From positions 1 through 47,613 of the forward strand of contig JAQGBZ010000440.1 in assembly GCA_034687125.1 (NCBI GenBank): a DNA stretch of 47,613 nucleotides, given 5' to 3'. Shown piece by piece: positions 24,001 to 35,403 of this stretch (position 1 is the first letter of the stretch; each line of letters begins with the position of its first letter). The translations under genes were made by a program, and so were the position numbers. This stretch comes from Neelides folsomi (Eukaryota; Arthropoda; Collembola; Neelipleona; Neelidae). Under the pieces are notes generated by a model. That model was not told the DNA's origin. It saw only the letters and a list, made by a program, of their open reading frames with translations, and searched no databases.

Positions 24001-24809
24001 TTTACAATAAATTTATCAATTAAATGAGCACTAATTACCATTATTAAAGAATGTTATTGACTCACATTTTAAAATACATTTAATTATAAATAATAACGGT
24101 CATAGTTAAGACAATGGACCTTAAAATGTCAACGGAATATATCAAAAACATGGGGACAAGCGAAATTATAAAAAAGGTGAATTTTTTATACTAACGGCAG
24201 TTAATCTGTTAATAACGAATTCGTTGTTAGTTTGAATCTTATGAATATTGAAAGTTTTTGCATCTGTATTGCAAATAGAATAAAAAAATGGACAGACTAA
24301 AAGGGCTCTCTCTCTCTCCCCTGGTTTTCCTTTCTCCATCCTTCTTATTGAAAGACCAATAAAGCAGATTCCATTACCGAAAACCACAACTTTATTTACT
24401 CTTTCCTCTCTCTCACTTCACCCACCTCTACAATATGTAAAAAAGGTGTTCTGATTTCATCACTTACATTTATTTGTAAAAACCTGGAGTTAACATTTAA
24501 TCAATACTTACATGTGCAGTACATGTTTAAATAGATGGATTTCACAAACACATTTTTTATTTACTTTAAAATTACATAATTACATAAAATCAAAAACTAT
24601 AAATAGTATGTTTGTTATTTTACATTTTATTTAACTAGAGAAGCAATAACTTTAGATTTCTAACATGTCCATGTCAATTCAATTTTGTCAATGAAAGTTG
24701 AAATTAATTGAATAAAAAAATTTGTTTACGTAGTGACTTAGTAACGTTAGCAAAAAAAGTTAATAAATCCTTAAAAGTCCTGTGTATTAGTAATTATAGT
24801 ACTTTAATG
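24001..24809. other. Intergenic between convergent WSD and lipase genes
   Basis: No gene is seen. It contains a ctctctctc-rich pyrimidine patch around 24305-24420. The two flanking genes converge here, so both 3' UTRs must lie within it. Confidence 0.5.
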
Positions 24810-26280
24810 TCAACAAGTTGAATCCTGAGTTTCAATGACTTCATTGTTTCCAGAAGGTGTTGTTTTCATTCGGGCCATTAACGGTTCGTAAACAAAAGTT
24901 TTGGCATCTTTGGCATAAAGAAAATCAATATGATTGAATTTGTATTTTGGTTGACCAACATTTTGAATAAATTCTTTAAGTCCTGGGATTTTCTTTGATA
25001 AATTGCATACATCCTTGTAAAATAGATTTAATTATGTTTGAATACAATAAAAACTAATTGTTACCTAATTAAAATAAACCGAAACTGTGTGTACTTACTG
25101 TTGGAGTTACTATATTATCAGCAATTGCCGACATATACACAACCGGAGCTGTGATCTTGTTTAGATCATACATTGGAGGAAGTTCGGCTCCATAAACTTC
25201 CATGTTGCTTGTTCCAGGTGTATAAGAGAAATCAAATGGGGCGAAACGATCATTCCAATGGTTTTGCATAAAATGAGCCAAAACACGTGCAGACATATTT
25301 GATGGAGTGTGGCCCAAAAGAATGGGAATAATTTGCTGATATATTATAATTATATAATGACTTAAATTTTACATACATAGCTGATTAGTGATTAAGCATT
25401 TTATTTTTATTTACCGAGTCTACTTGAGGACAATCATATCCCATTGTGAGAAAAAGTATATGGTTGCAATATCCCAAAGGAATACACAGTGCTTGGGCAA
25501 ATGGTTGACACAAAAGACCCAAATTAAAAGCATAATCTTCAACAAATTTTGGAATAAACTCTTTTAGACCAAATGTTTCATAAAATTTTGGAATAAACTC
25601 TTTTAGACCAAATGTTTCATAAAGCGAGAAGATAAGCTATATTATTTAAAGATTATGAATAGAATACCGAAGATTTAGCATACCTATTGAATAAAAATTG
25701 GAAATAATATTGCTTTATAAACTAATAAAATAACACAAGTGCCATATCCGATTATAAATAATAAATACAAATCTTAAGTGTCGAATTCTTACGCAATATG
25801 TTTGATTCTTTTTGCATAAACCAATCAGACGACGAACAGAGAATTCCATGCATTAATACAACCACGGATTTATTGGCCGATGGATTCGTCTCATTGTTTG
25901 TTTTTCCATGAGGAATGCGATAAAGTGTTAGAATATAACCGCCTTGAGATATTAAACGGTGTGTCTTCACTGGATATCCATGAAATTTAATCATCTCAGT
26001 CTGAAAATTAATTGTTTTAATTCAAATATTGACAAAAGTAGACTATATATTTGTATTAAATAATACATAATAAAAAGTTAAATACAGTGGTCATAGTAAT
26101 TAGAGGATTAGTTAATTGAATCAAAAGAGGGCATTCGTCTGGTGGAGGAAGATCCAAACAAGAAGTCAATTCTTCACCAGTTGGGATGTACACCGGGGAA
26201 GGGGGCAATCCAATTTTTATCTTACTTGATACGATAGAAATTAAAACGATTAATAATATCAATAATATAATATTTATCAT
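24810..26280 (-). pseudogene. Second acid-lipase-like gene lacking exons 3 and 4
   Basis: Exons homologous to the intact lipase are found with exactly the same lengths: 26280-26086 (195), 26000-25793 (208), 25335-25099 (237) and 25013-24810 (204). Exon 5 is 25636-25415, enlarged by a 39-bp in-frame tandem duplication. The 121-bp and 244-bp exons that carry the LADSGYDVW block and the GHSMG nucleophile are absent: between 25793 and 25640 there is only about 150 bp of AT-rich DNA. Exon 2 ends in phase 1 and exon 5 begins in phase 0, so direct joining shifts the frame. The signal peptide, oxyanion motif HGILCSSSDW, Asp region and FNHIDFLYAKD remain. Most likely this is a non-functional lipase created by deletion; a collapsed assembly is the alternative. 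Confidence 0.85.
25544..25621 (-). repeat. 39-bp in-frame tandem duplication in lipase exon 5
   Basis: Two adjacent copies with a 39-bp period encode 13 residues twice (FYETFGLKEFIPK). The copies appear identical, so the event is recent. The intact paralog has the block once (RFYETFGFKEFIPK). Confidence 0.9.
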
Positions 26281-26729
26281 TTTAATAAAAATATGCTGTT
26301 TAAAGATAGAATAAAATGATGAATTATTATTGGAAAGGTTTAATGGTATTTGGAGCCGTTTAAAAACAAAATTGCTTTTTTATTTCTTTTCATTTTGAAA
26401 TAATTGGTGGGACTGACTAATCTGCCACCCTTTGCCACCCCCTGATATTATTAAACCAAAATGATCGCCTGATCACGAAAACCTTTTGCCACCCCCGGGT
26501 ATTTTTGCCCGTTTTCGGGTTATGGCTCAAAAACCGAAGAAAAACCCTATAAACGCATTACCACACCTTGGTAACTTTTTCCCCTTAAGACTTGAATTGA
26601 AAGACCCCCTATTAAAACATAAAACAATGAACTTAAAATAAACATTGAAATAGACAGAATATGCAAAAGAAAAATTTTGATGTCACAATACCCAAAAATA
26701 TCCATGATATGTAATGATAGGATTGCAAG
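26281..26729. other. Break region between the lipase and the FAS gene
   Basis: The FAS frame stays open to 26547, but its similarity to the plus-strand FAS stops at about 26730. The region holds gccaccc and gggtatttttgcccg strings that resemble the repeat family at 33476-34400. No ketoreductase or ACP coding sequence is present. Confidence 0.6.
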
Positions 26730-29700
26730 GATTTTTGAATTGTTATTATTTGTCATTTTTATTATAACTTTTCCGATGTGTTTTCCTTTGGCCATAAATC
26801 TAAAGGCATCTTCGACATGTTCATAAGAAAAAATGAATTTCTCAAGTGGTTTCACAATTCCGTTTTTAATTCCGTCATTAAAAAGTTGAACAACTTTTTT
26901 CTTTTCTTCGCAATCAACAACTGACAGCATATCAGTTAAAATTCCATGAAAACTGATATTTTTTAAAAATATCGAAGACCCAATTTGAGAATTATTTGAT
27001 AAATCAACTTTTCCAATTTCTAAAAATCGTCCATTGATAGCTAAACATCTCATCGAAGCTTCAAATAATTTTCCACTCAAAGAATTGAACACGAGATCAA
27101 CTCCTTTTCCATTTGTGTTCTTTATAATGTGTTTTTCGAACGTCGAGTCGCGTGAATTAGCAAATGAGTTTTCATCCAAGGAATATTTTGATTTTAGGAA
27201 AAGTTTTTTCTCTTCGGAACCAACAGTTGTGAAAATTATACATTGCATGCTTTTTGCAATTGTAATTGCAGCTTGTCCAGCACACCCAGAACCTTGATGA
27301 ATTAAAATTGATTCTCCTTTTTTCATTTGTCCTCTTATAATTAAAGCATAATATGCTGTAACATAAGAAACTGGAACTGTGGCGGCATCTTCAAATGTCC
27401 AATCATTCGGAATTTCCCACATAAAGTTTTTTTGACCCAAAACATTTGTAGCCAAAGCTTTGTCTCTAACGATCCCCATAACTCTTTTTCCATCTTCGTT
27501 TGTTCCAGAAAATTCAATTCCAAATAATCCTTTTTGGAGGGAATTAACTCCAGGAATTGCATCTGGAGAAAGTTTCCCACTTGCCAACATAATATCACGA
27601 TAATTCAAAGAAGCAAAATAGACTTTACAATTTACTTTAGATTTCTCTACCATTTCTTGGTTCAATTCAGTTGGCGCCTCAACCCATTTCAAACTTGAAA
27701 GTTCTCCTTTAATTAAATTATCAAGATAAACATGATCAGATTCAATTAATTTTTCATCAGACTTCAATTGAACATGGCGAAAAGAACCCAAGTTGTTTCC
27801 ATCAATTACATTCATTATTAAATCATAATCAAGGATTTTCTTTAAAATTCGAGATGGATTTGAAAAATTCATCATTTCTGCTTCCTTGTTTAAATTTAAA
27901 ATGCATCGGATATTTTCTCCTCCTTGTTCCAACTTCAAACAATTGACTAAACCGATGATTCCCGTATTATTTTCATTTCGGCTTACAAGATAAATTAAAG
28001 GTGGGTTCTGATCAATTGTTGCCTTTTTCATAGCTTCTTTAATTTCTTCCAACCATCCAAATTTGTTGTCGATAGAAATGTGAATTAAATTTTTGTTTAT
28101 ATTTTCAAATTTTCTGAATAGAATCAAAATATTGTTCTTTGAATGTTTTCTAGCAACTATATGGAAATTTTGAATCTCTGGTACATGCTTCTTACAATCT
28201 TGATTTAAAATTATAAAACCTCCACTTCTGACAAAGTTTTTAATTTTTTCAATTAAGGATTCGTCGTTGATAAAAACAATATCAATTTCGGCTTTGTTTG
28301 ATTTTATTTCTTCAATTTTTCTGATCATTGTTACTTTAATTTCACTATTTATTGATTCATTCTGTTCCAAAGAGTCTTGTTGAAATTTGTAAATCTCAAG
28401 ATTTGTTTTACAGATTATACTTGATTTCAAAATCGAATTCAACAAATTTCCAAATAAATCTTTTTCGGTAGAAATTATTCCTTTAATTTTCACAGTCTCT
28501 GAATGACAATTTTCAATACAAATATCCAAAATTTGTGAAAGTATATTTTCATTAGAAATATTTAATCCAATTTTATCTTCATCAAAATAAGGAGAATAAA
28601 CCAATTTTTCAATTCTTTGATTTTCTGAAGCTTTTTGGCTTTGTGGAACTAAACTAGTTTTCACGTTAATGAATTCAATTCCTTCACATTTGATGATTTT
28701 CAATTTCTTTAGCTGCAAAATGGGTACTCCATCGGTTTTAAACGATTTATTATTTGCATAAAACTCTTTAAATTGATTCGGATCAATTGTCACTTTCTGA
28801 ATATAAGTTGGAAGGCATAATTCTTGACTATCTGCTAATATGGTTAAGAATGCGTCCATGAATATAGTCCAATTTTCTTCAAAAGTAACCCAACTTCGCA
28901 TGCCTTTGAATATCAAAAAAATAATCAATTATAAATATATACTATTAGCTATTATAATATAAACGTATTATTTAATTTTTTATTATACATGAATAAAATA
29001 TTCAAATTCAAATTAATAACTATCCAAAAAAAATAAAAATTATGGCGATCCATTTTATGTAGTAACAACTTTCGTTATATAGTATTTCTTATTGTACAAG
29101 ATACTATAGGTATTTATAGGGTTTCCAAATAAATTCAATTATTTTGAGTATACTCTCCAATTAGTGGTTCTCCGTTGACCTTTTTTTTAAAATTAGTTTT
29201 TCCTCGCAGATAAAATATAAAAACATGACTATTGAAATCTATTATGAAATATACCGTTATTGTTCGAATAGTGGCCTGGGCTCTTATTAAAAAATTAGGT
29301 TTCATGGGGGGGCTCTTATTCGAGCAGAGGCTCTTATTAAATAATTTAGAAAATATTGTTCATTTATATAAATTTATTTCGTCAAATTACAACAATATTA
29401 TTCTTCATCGCTGCTAGAGCCTTCATTTATAACATCAGGTTTATATGAAATTGAATATTACTTCTTTAATGATGTTTTAATTGTTTAAATATTGGAAATA
29501 AACAATAAATTTAAATCGACAAGTAATATTGACTTTTTACAGAAAGCTATTTTGAATTATGTGCCAGGGATAGGGGGCTCTTAATAGAGCCTAGGCTCTT
29601 ATTAAAAAATTAGGTTTCGAGGGGGGGTTCTTATTCGAGCAGGGCTATTATTCGAACACGGGCTACTATTCGAACAATAACGGTAGTGCATTTTCCAAAT

Positions 29701-32700
29701 TTTAATTTTCAGAAAACGGGGTAACGAAGGCAAATAACACGCAAGTTTTTTTTAAGATTAGATTGCTATAGGAGTAATTACATGAAACCATTTTAGAGAA
29801 AAAAGGTCAACGGAGAACCACTACTTGGAGAGCAATTATATAGCGTTATATAATAAATATTCTATGAATTTATCGGGAAACCCTATAGAATAATTTTATT
29901 TATTTATTATATAAAAAAACTAATTGAAATTATTAAATATGTACCTATTATAAAAATAAAAATTAGTTCTATAAGAATATGTAAAGAATTATATATGATT
30001 ATTTTTAAATAATTCAAAGATATATTTTTAATCAATACAAATGAAGAATTTTTAATTTAGAGTAAATGTTTCTGTAAATACTGAATATTTAAATTAACAT
30101 ACCGTTGCTGTTCGTTAATTTTACAGCTTTGAATTTTCCAGAATGCTCAATTCCTTTTAATCTGAGCTTTTTGTAGAAATCAACAGCATCAAGTTTAAAA
30201 TAATTTTTTTCTTCGTCATAATCGTCATTAGTAAGTTCAGTAAATTCATTTGATGATTTTTCATGTAATCGTATTTTGCCTTCAACGACTAAAAATCCGT
30301 CAATCAAAACTTCAAAATGATCAGATCCTTCATGGAAATTAATATGAAATTTTGTTGGTTCTTCATTTTGTAAAATTGTAATTTTTTTGATTGAAATATC
30401 TTCAAAAACAACAGGCAATTTATCGAAAGTCGTTAATTTTTGTTTTGCAAACATTTTCCACACTAAAAATATGTGTCCTGTAGCGGGAAAAACAATTTTT
30501 CCATCAATAATATGACCAGAAAAGTAGCTATAATTTTCATCAGCCAAAGATATCTCTATTGAGTTGTCCAAAATAGAAATTTTTCCATTGTAAAAATTTG
30601 CAACATCCCAAGATTTCGAATGATCCCATTTCAAAAGTGAACTTATAGAAGGTGTACCAATTGGAACGGGAAATTTAATTGGGTTATATAGTTTTGAAAA
30701 GTCTGGATTGTGTCCAGAAGTGTAAATATTTCCAATTGCATTTAACAAGAATTGAGAATTTTCTTTATATCGATTCATCAATCCAATATTAATTGTATCT
30801 TTTCCAAGGGATTTCTTGAGAATTGATTGAAAAAGGCAGTGTGGACCAAGTTCAATTACTACTGCATTTAATGGAATCTCCAATAGGGCCTAGTAAACAA
30901 AGCATTGACAAAATTTATTATTTATTATTTAAAAAACATTTTTAATTATTAATTTGCATACAATATCAGTTTCAATCTCTATATATGCCGGGTGACGAGG
31001 TCGATCCACTCATATAGTGAACATTACGAAGATTGGAATATTGAATTAAATTATTAAAACGATAGCAATAAAATTACAAAATGCTTAAAAATAAAATGAT
31101 ATTTAAAATGCCATATCAATATCTTAATTACAATAGTTTGATCATGGCCACACTTCGAACATGATCAAACTATTGTAATTACTATATTGAGATCACTATT
31201 GTATATCGTAATTAGGAATTTGCATTCAATATAATTTTGAAATTATGCATTTTGTAATTTTTATTATTATACGCCGTTTTAATAATTTAATTCTGTATTG
31301 TTAATGTTCGTAATATCCCCTATGTGAATTGGTCTGGTTAGTCAGTAGTATAATGTAAGTGTTCTGGATAATTTTCATAATTTTTTAAGGATTGTATATT
31401 TATTACATATAAATATTTATACTGTGTATTCCTAAGTATATAAGTAAATGCAGAACGTTTTTTAGAGATCAACATAGGGAAAATTAAAATGACTCAATCA
31501 CTGTGGATATATACAATAATTGTAATTCATTTTAACATAATTATCGTTAGTAACTGAGACATTTAACTTTTCCAATGTTAAGCTCTAAAAATCTGTTCTG
31601 TATATACAAAGTGAAAACATTTAAGATAAAAAGGATCTTACTTCATAAAATAAAACCGGACGAATGACATTGTTTATGTAATATTCAACTGATGCAAATT
31701 TTCCGCTGGATTTCCATTCTGCTTTTGAATAAGATGTTGAAATCCATTTCGAAGATCTTTCAATTGGATTTTTAACAATTTTATCTGCTTCGTGTCTAAA
31801 TTTCTCTGCAATGTCATATATGTATTTGCTGTGAAAGGCAATTCCTGATGTATTGACTTCTTTAGCAAAAATTCCTTCTTCTGTAAGGATTTTAACAAAA
31901 TTTTTAATTGATTCTGCAGGACCAGAAATAGTAACAGAATCTTGGGAATTGTGACAAGCCGGAAAAATGTCGCTTGGACATTTAGCTAGAGCTTCTTCCC
32001 ATGTTAATCCAACAGCTGCCATTCCACCCAAAGGTAGTTTCGAATCAACAATTGATTTTGCTCGTGAATATGCTAAATGAAGAGTTTGTTCTGCCGTGAA
32101 ACACCCGTCAACATAAGAACAAACAAGTTCACCAAACGAATGTCCAATAATCCCATCTGGAAAAATTTCCAGAGAAGTTAAAAGATCAACAAGAGCAATT
32201 TGAATTGAAATAATGGAAATTGAAGAATATAGACCGTTGGAATAATCTTCTTCACTTCCATTTTCAATTAAACCAAGAAGATCAAAATTAAATGAATTTA
32301 AAAATTTGGCTGATCTCTTCATTGAATTTTCAAATTCTCTGAAGACAAATAGCTCTTTTCCCATCCCGCACCATTGACTTCCCATTCCTGAGAATATAAA
32401 CCAGATTGGGCGTTTCGAATTTTCCACTTTTTTGATCAATTTGTCTGTGTTATCTCCATTTTGAATTAAAAATCCTCTGAAGTGATGCCCAGGAATATCA
32501 TGGTGGGAAATTTGGTGAAACAGCCCATATAAATATTTGTTATTTAATTTTGACATAGAATCAATGAGGTGCAAAACAGATTCATTAGTTCTTCCAGAAA
32601 AAGGAATTATAGTAGGAATTCCAGGAAAAGATTTCTCCAATAAATCAAAATTTTCCATCTTCGAATTAAATTGAAGAATGACATGCGCGTTTGTACCACC

Positions 32701-33372
32701 AAATCCAAAAGAATTCACTCCAACAATTCCACCATTCCATTTAGTGTTTTCATTCACAATCTAATAGTTTTATACAAATTTTCAATAATTTTTAATTGTA
32801 TTTTAAATATAAATTCAATTTTAATTTAAATAAAATTTTTATTCAATTTAAAATACTTATTATATTATATTTAATTCCTATTATTTCAACTATGTATATA
32901 ACCTTTATTTTATTGTTGTCCTTAATTTGAGAAATTGGATTATTGTTCCACAAATTAGCAGGGATAATTCCATTTTGAATTGCGATGATCATTTTAGCAA
33001 TCCCACAAAGTCCAGAAGTTGGTTCCGAATGTCCCATATTACTTTTAACAGATCCAATTAAAAGTGGAATTTTTTCATCCCGATCTTTACAGAGAACTTG
33101 TAAAATTGAATTCGATTCTTCTTTGTCTCCCATTTCAGTTCCAGTTCCATGAGCTTCAACATAGGAAACGTCTTTAGGGTCAATGTTGGCTTCAGAATAA
33201 ATTTGTTCCAGAAGAATTTTCTTCAATTCTCTTCCAGGATAAATAATTCCTTCTTTTTTGAATCCATCGCAGTTCGATTTACTGTGAATAATTTTTGCAT
33301 AAACCCTTTTGGCTTTTTCAGATTTTTGAATAAAAATGGAAACGACAGCTTCACTTCTAACGTATCCGTTTC
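26730..33372 (-). CDS. Fatty acid synthase-like gene, KS(partial)-AT-DH-ER, both ends missing
   Basis: Four exons join without frame errors: 33372-32903, 32760-31642, 30889-30103 and 28903 to about 26730, roughly 1513 codons. Exon 1 is the second half of the ketosynthase (NGYVRSEAV, VEAHGTGTEMGD, GSVKSNMGHSEP; active His residues kept). The first roughly 230 residues, with the nucleophilic Cys, are not found upstream. Exon 2 ends KS (VNSFGFGGTNAHVIL) and holds the acyltransferase (FSGMGSQWCGMGKELF, GHSFGE nucleophile, AFHSKYI). Exon 3 ends AT and carries the dehydratase HIIDGKIVFP motif. Exon 4 has the second dehydratase Asp (TIFMDAF), the central domain and the enoyl reductase (GSGCAGQAA). 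After NNSKI the similarity to the paralog ends, before KR. It would build acyl chains in the cytosol. As assembled it is incomplete; missing ends may be rearranged or outside the window. Confidence 0.85.
29115..29887. mobile_element. 773-bp TIR element in FAS intron 3 (outer)
   Basis: The left part 29115-29187 and right part 29800-29887 are imperfect inverted copies sharing TATAGGGTTTCC at the tips and AGTGGTTCTCCGTTGACC further in. The arms are about 75 bp with indels. The element lies between FAS exons 3 and 4 and contains a second inserted element. No coding capacity is visible. Confidence 0.75.
29254..29683. mobile_element. 430-bp TIR element nested in the 773-bp element
   Basis: The ends, beginning CCGTTATTGTTCGAATAG, are inverted copies, flanked on both sides by TA (29252-29253 and 29684-29685), the Tc1/mariner target duplication. 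Inside, a block of about 45 bp (ggctcttattaaaaaattag and on to ttattcgagcag) occurs twice as a direct repeat near 29276 and 29597, and shorter ggctctta units recur. It is non-coding and probably a MITE. Confidence 0.78.
31001..31337. mobile_element. 337-bp foldback element in FAS intron 2
   Basis: Arms of roughly 90 bp at 31001-31090 and 31245-31337 are inverted copies (shared blocks gaattaaattattaaaacg and aaaattacaaaatgc). At the centre is a perfect hairpin with 21-bp arms (31126-31146 and 31160-31180) and a 13-base loop. Almost the whole element can pair with itself, as expected for a MITE or foldback element. Its transcript inside the FAS pre-mRNA would form a long hairpin. Confidence 0.78.
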
Positions 33373-33475
33373 CTAAAATAATTTATTTATTTTTTTTTAT
33401 AAATCATCTTTTTGCCAAATAACAATAAGTATATTAGAAATCTAGGATTTTGAACGAAACATCGTAAATTTAATT

Positions 33476-34400
33476 TGGGCAACCATTACCCGTTAGAAAT
33501 ATTTCATCCTTCCCCGTTTCGGGAAACGTTGCGCGTTTTGGGTTCTCAGTTGCCAGAATTTGGGCAACCATTGCCTGTTTTCGGGTAACCGTTTTCATTG
33601 GTCAAGGTGAAGGAAACGTGGTGAAAACTGAACTGAAAACGGGTCAGGGTGTAGATAATGGTCCAAAACGGGTAACCAACTCGAAGTTTTTTTAATTTTT
33701 TTTCTAAAGTTGTTTAGAATGTCGAGAAAAACATTTTCCGACACATTTTGGAAAAAAAGTTAAAAAAAACTTTATGATACAACATTAATTAAAGTTATAA
33801 ATTTATATAATTTATATTAATATTTGAAAGTTTGATAATTTTCGAATATCAGTAAACATACCAATTATCATGTAAAATCATATATGTAAATTATATTAGT
33901 CAATACTATTTATCTAATAGCTTAATTACTTTACTTGTTAAAGTTGTTATAATTTATAACTTATTTCGTCTTCCTAATTTTATGTTTTTGAATGTTTTCG
34001 ATAATTTGAATTATAATGTATTTTAAATTGATTACCTAAATATCATATTTGTATTGTGGATAAATATATAGAGTATTTTATTATAAAGCTATATGTGACT
34101 GTAAATTTTCATGAATTATGCAAATGTTAAACTTAAATAAATAAATGAATTCTATCAAATTTAATTTCAAATGTAAAAATAGTTTGAATCGTTTATATTT
34201 GATGAAAAACCCAAACAACATATTCGGGTAGCTTGTTTTTTATTTCGGGCAAACATTGGCCGTTGTAATATTTCATTCGGGCAACCTTGCCCGTTTTGTG
34301 TCAACAGTTGCCCGAATTCTGGTAATCATTACCCGTTTTCGAATAACCATTACCCGTTTTGTGGCAACCATTACCTGAAAACAGGTAGTGACAACCCAAT
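33476..34400. repeat. Direct-repeat element built on cgggcaaccattacccgttt units
   Basis: Two related blocks of about 130-150 bp, at 33476-33610 and 34229-34375, flank about 620 bp of AT-rich DNA. Both begin with gggcaa(c/a)cattaccc-like units, contain aatatttcat(c/t), and continue with repeated cccgttttcgggtaacc-type units. The unit itself is partly palindromic (cggg...cccg). Similar strings occur at about 26460-26530. This could be terminal repeats of one element or a degenerate satellite. Confidence 0.6.
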
Positions 34401-34872
34401 AAAATTCAATATTAGTATATGCATATACTATAATTCGCACAATATGTGAATTAAATAATTTAATTCTAATTAATATAAATCCATGTGTTATTATATGACT
34501 TATACGAACCTCGATTAGTGTAAATCTCGGTTAAGATCACCAAAATTGTTGTATCCATTTAAGTTAATCTTATCCAAGGTCCAGTGTATGCATCAAAGTT
34601 GAAATTAAAAATTTCCCATTTGGTTGTCAAAAAGATTATTCTAAATATCAAAGTTAAACACTTTAATTTAAAGCCTAGGGATTGCATTAGGAAAGAACCG
34701 TATGCATATTCTGATCACTTTGGGCCACATGCAATAAAACCTAAGCATATGTTTATATTAAAGACGTTCATCACAATGCACATAAAATCTCAATTATCTT
34801 TGACTTTTAAATACATTACTGCCTATTATGTTAAAATATAAAAATTGAATGGATGAAATGATAATAGAAAAT

Positions 34873-34910
34873 AAATCTATTGTAATAAATAGATTTATTA
34901 CAATAGATTT
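34873..34910. repeat. 38-bp perfect palindrome
   Basis: Two 18-base arms (aaatctattgtaataaat and its reverse complement) are separated by only two bases. Such a tight perfect palindrome is uncommon by chance even in AT-rich DNA, but no function is evident. Confidence 0.8.
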
Positions 34911-35403
34911 TTAAAGATTCACTTAAGAGGCCTGGCCAAAATGGGTGGGAATCAACCAGGGGTTTGACATGGTTTGCCATCATCTGAGTGAACGAAACTT
35001 TTACAAGATATAAAGGAACCGATTAGTATTCATAATCCGTAATGATTAGGTGGCCGCCACTTTTATTTTTGGAATTAAAAATAAACCAGTGAGGGTTAAT
35101 TTACATGTAAAATGCATTATGAAAACGTAAATTACATAATTTAAAATATACTGCAATCCACCAGAACAAATATTTTAAGCCTATGCAATAGGCCAACCAA
35201 CCCACTTGAAAAATATATTTTTTTTGGTCGCCATTAACGGTTTACGAGATATAAGAGAATTAATTAATTAATCACAGGAATTTGTATATAAAAAGGGGGT
35301 TTGTGAGAAATATGACCATGAGACTAAAATGTAAAATGCGCTCTAGACAAAAGACTTTTCTTGCTTTCTAATTTTACCTTTCTCTTTTCTTTGTTCTGTT
35401 ACA

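Larger units (their letters stand above)
33373..35403. other. Intron or intergenic sequence upstream of the partial KS exon
   Basis: No exon for the first half of the ketosynthase was seen on the minus strand. The region is occupied by the cgggcaacc repeat (listed separately), AT-rich sequence and a 38-bp palindrome. A plus-strand 85-codon frame at 34584-34841 has no recognisable feature. Confidence 0.55.

Noticed and set aside
27034..27297. Plus-strand open frame inside the FAS enoyl reductase exon
   Set aside because: It is antisense to a clearly coding exon and shows no domain. The same kind of shadow occurs on the minus strand under the other FAS copy (2160-1852).
29232..29417. Small plus-strand frame in the FAS intron
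   Set aside because: It lies across the end and internal repeats of the 430-bp inverted-repeat element.
34584..34841. 85-residue plus-strand frame upstream of the partial KS exon
   Set aside because: It is on the wrong strand for the FAS gene and has no recognisable composition or motif.
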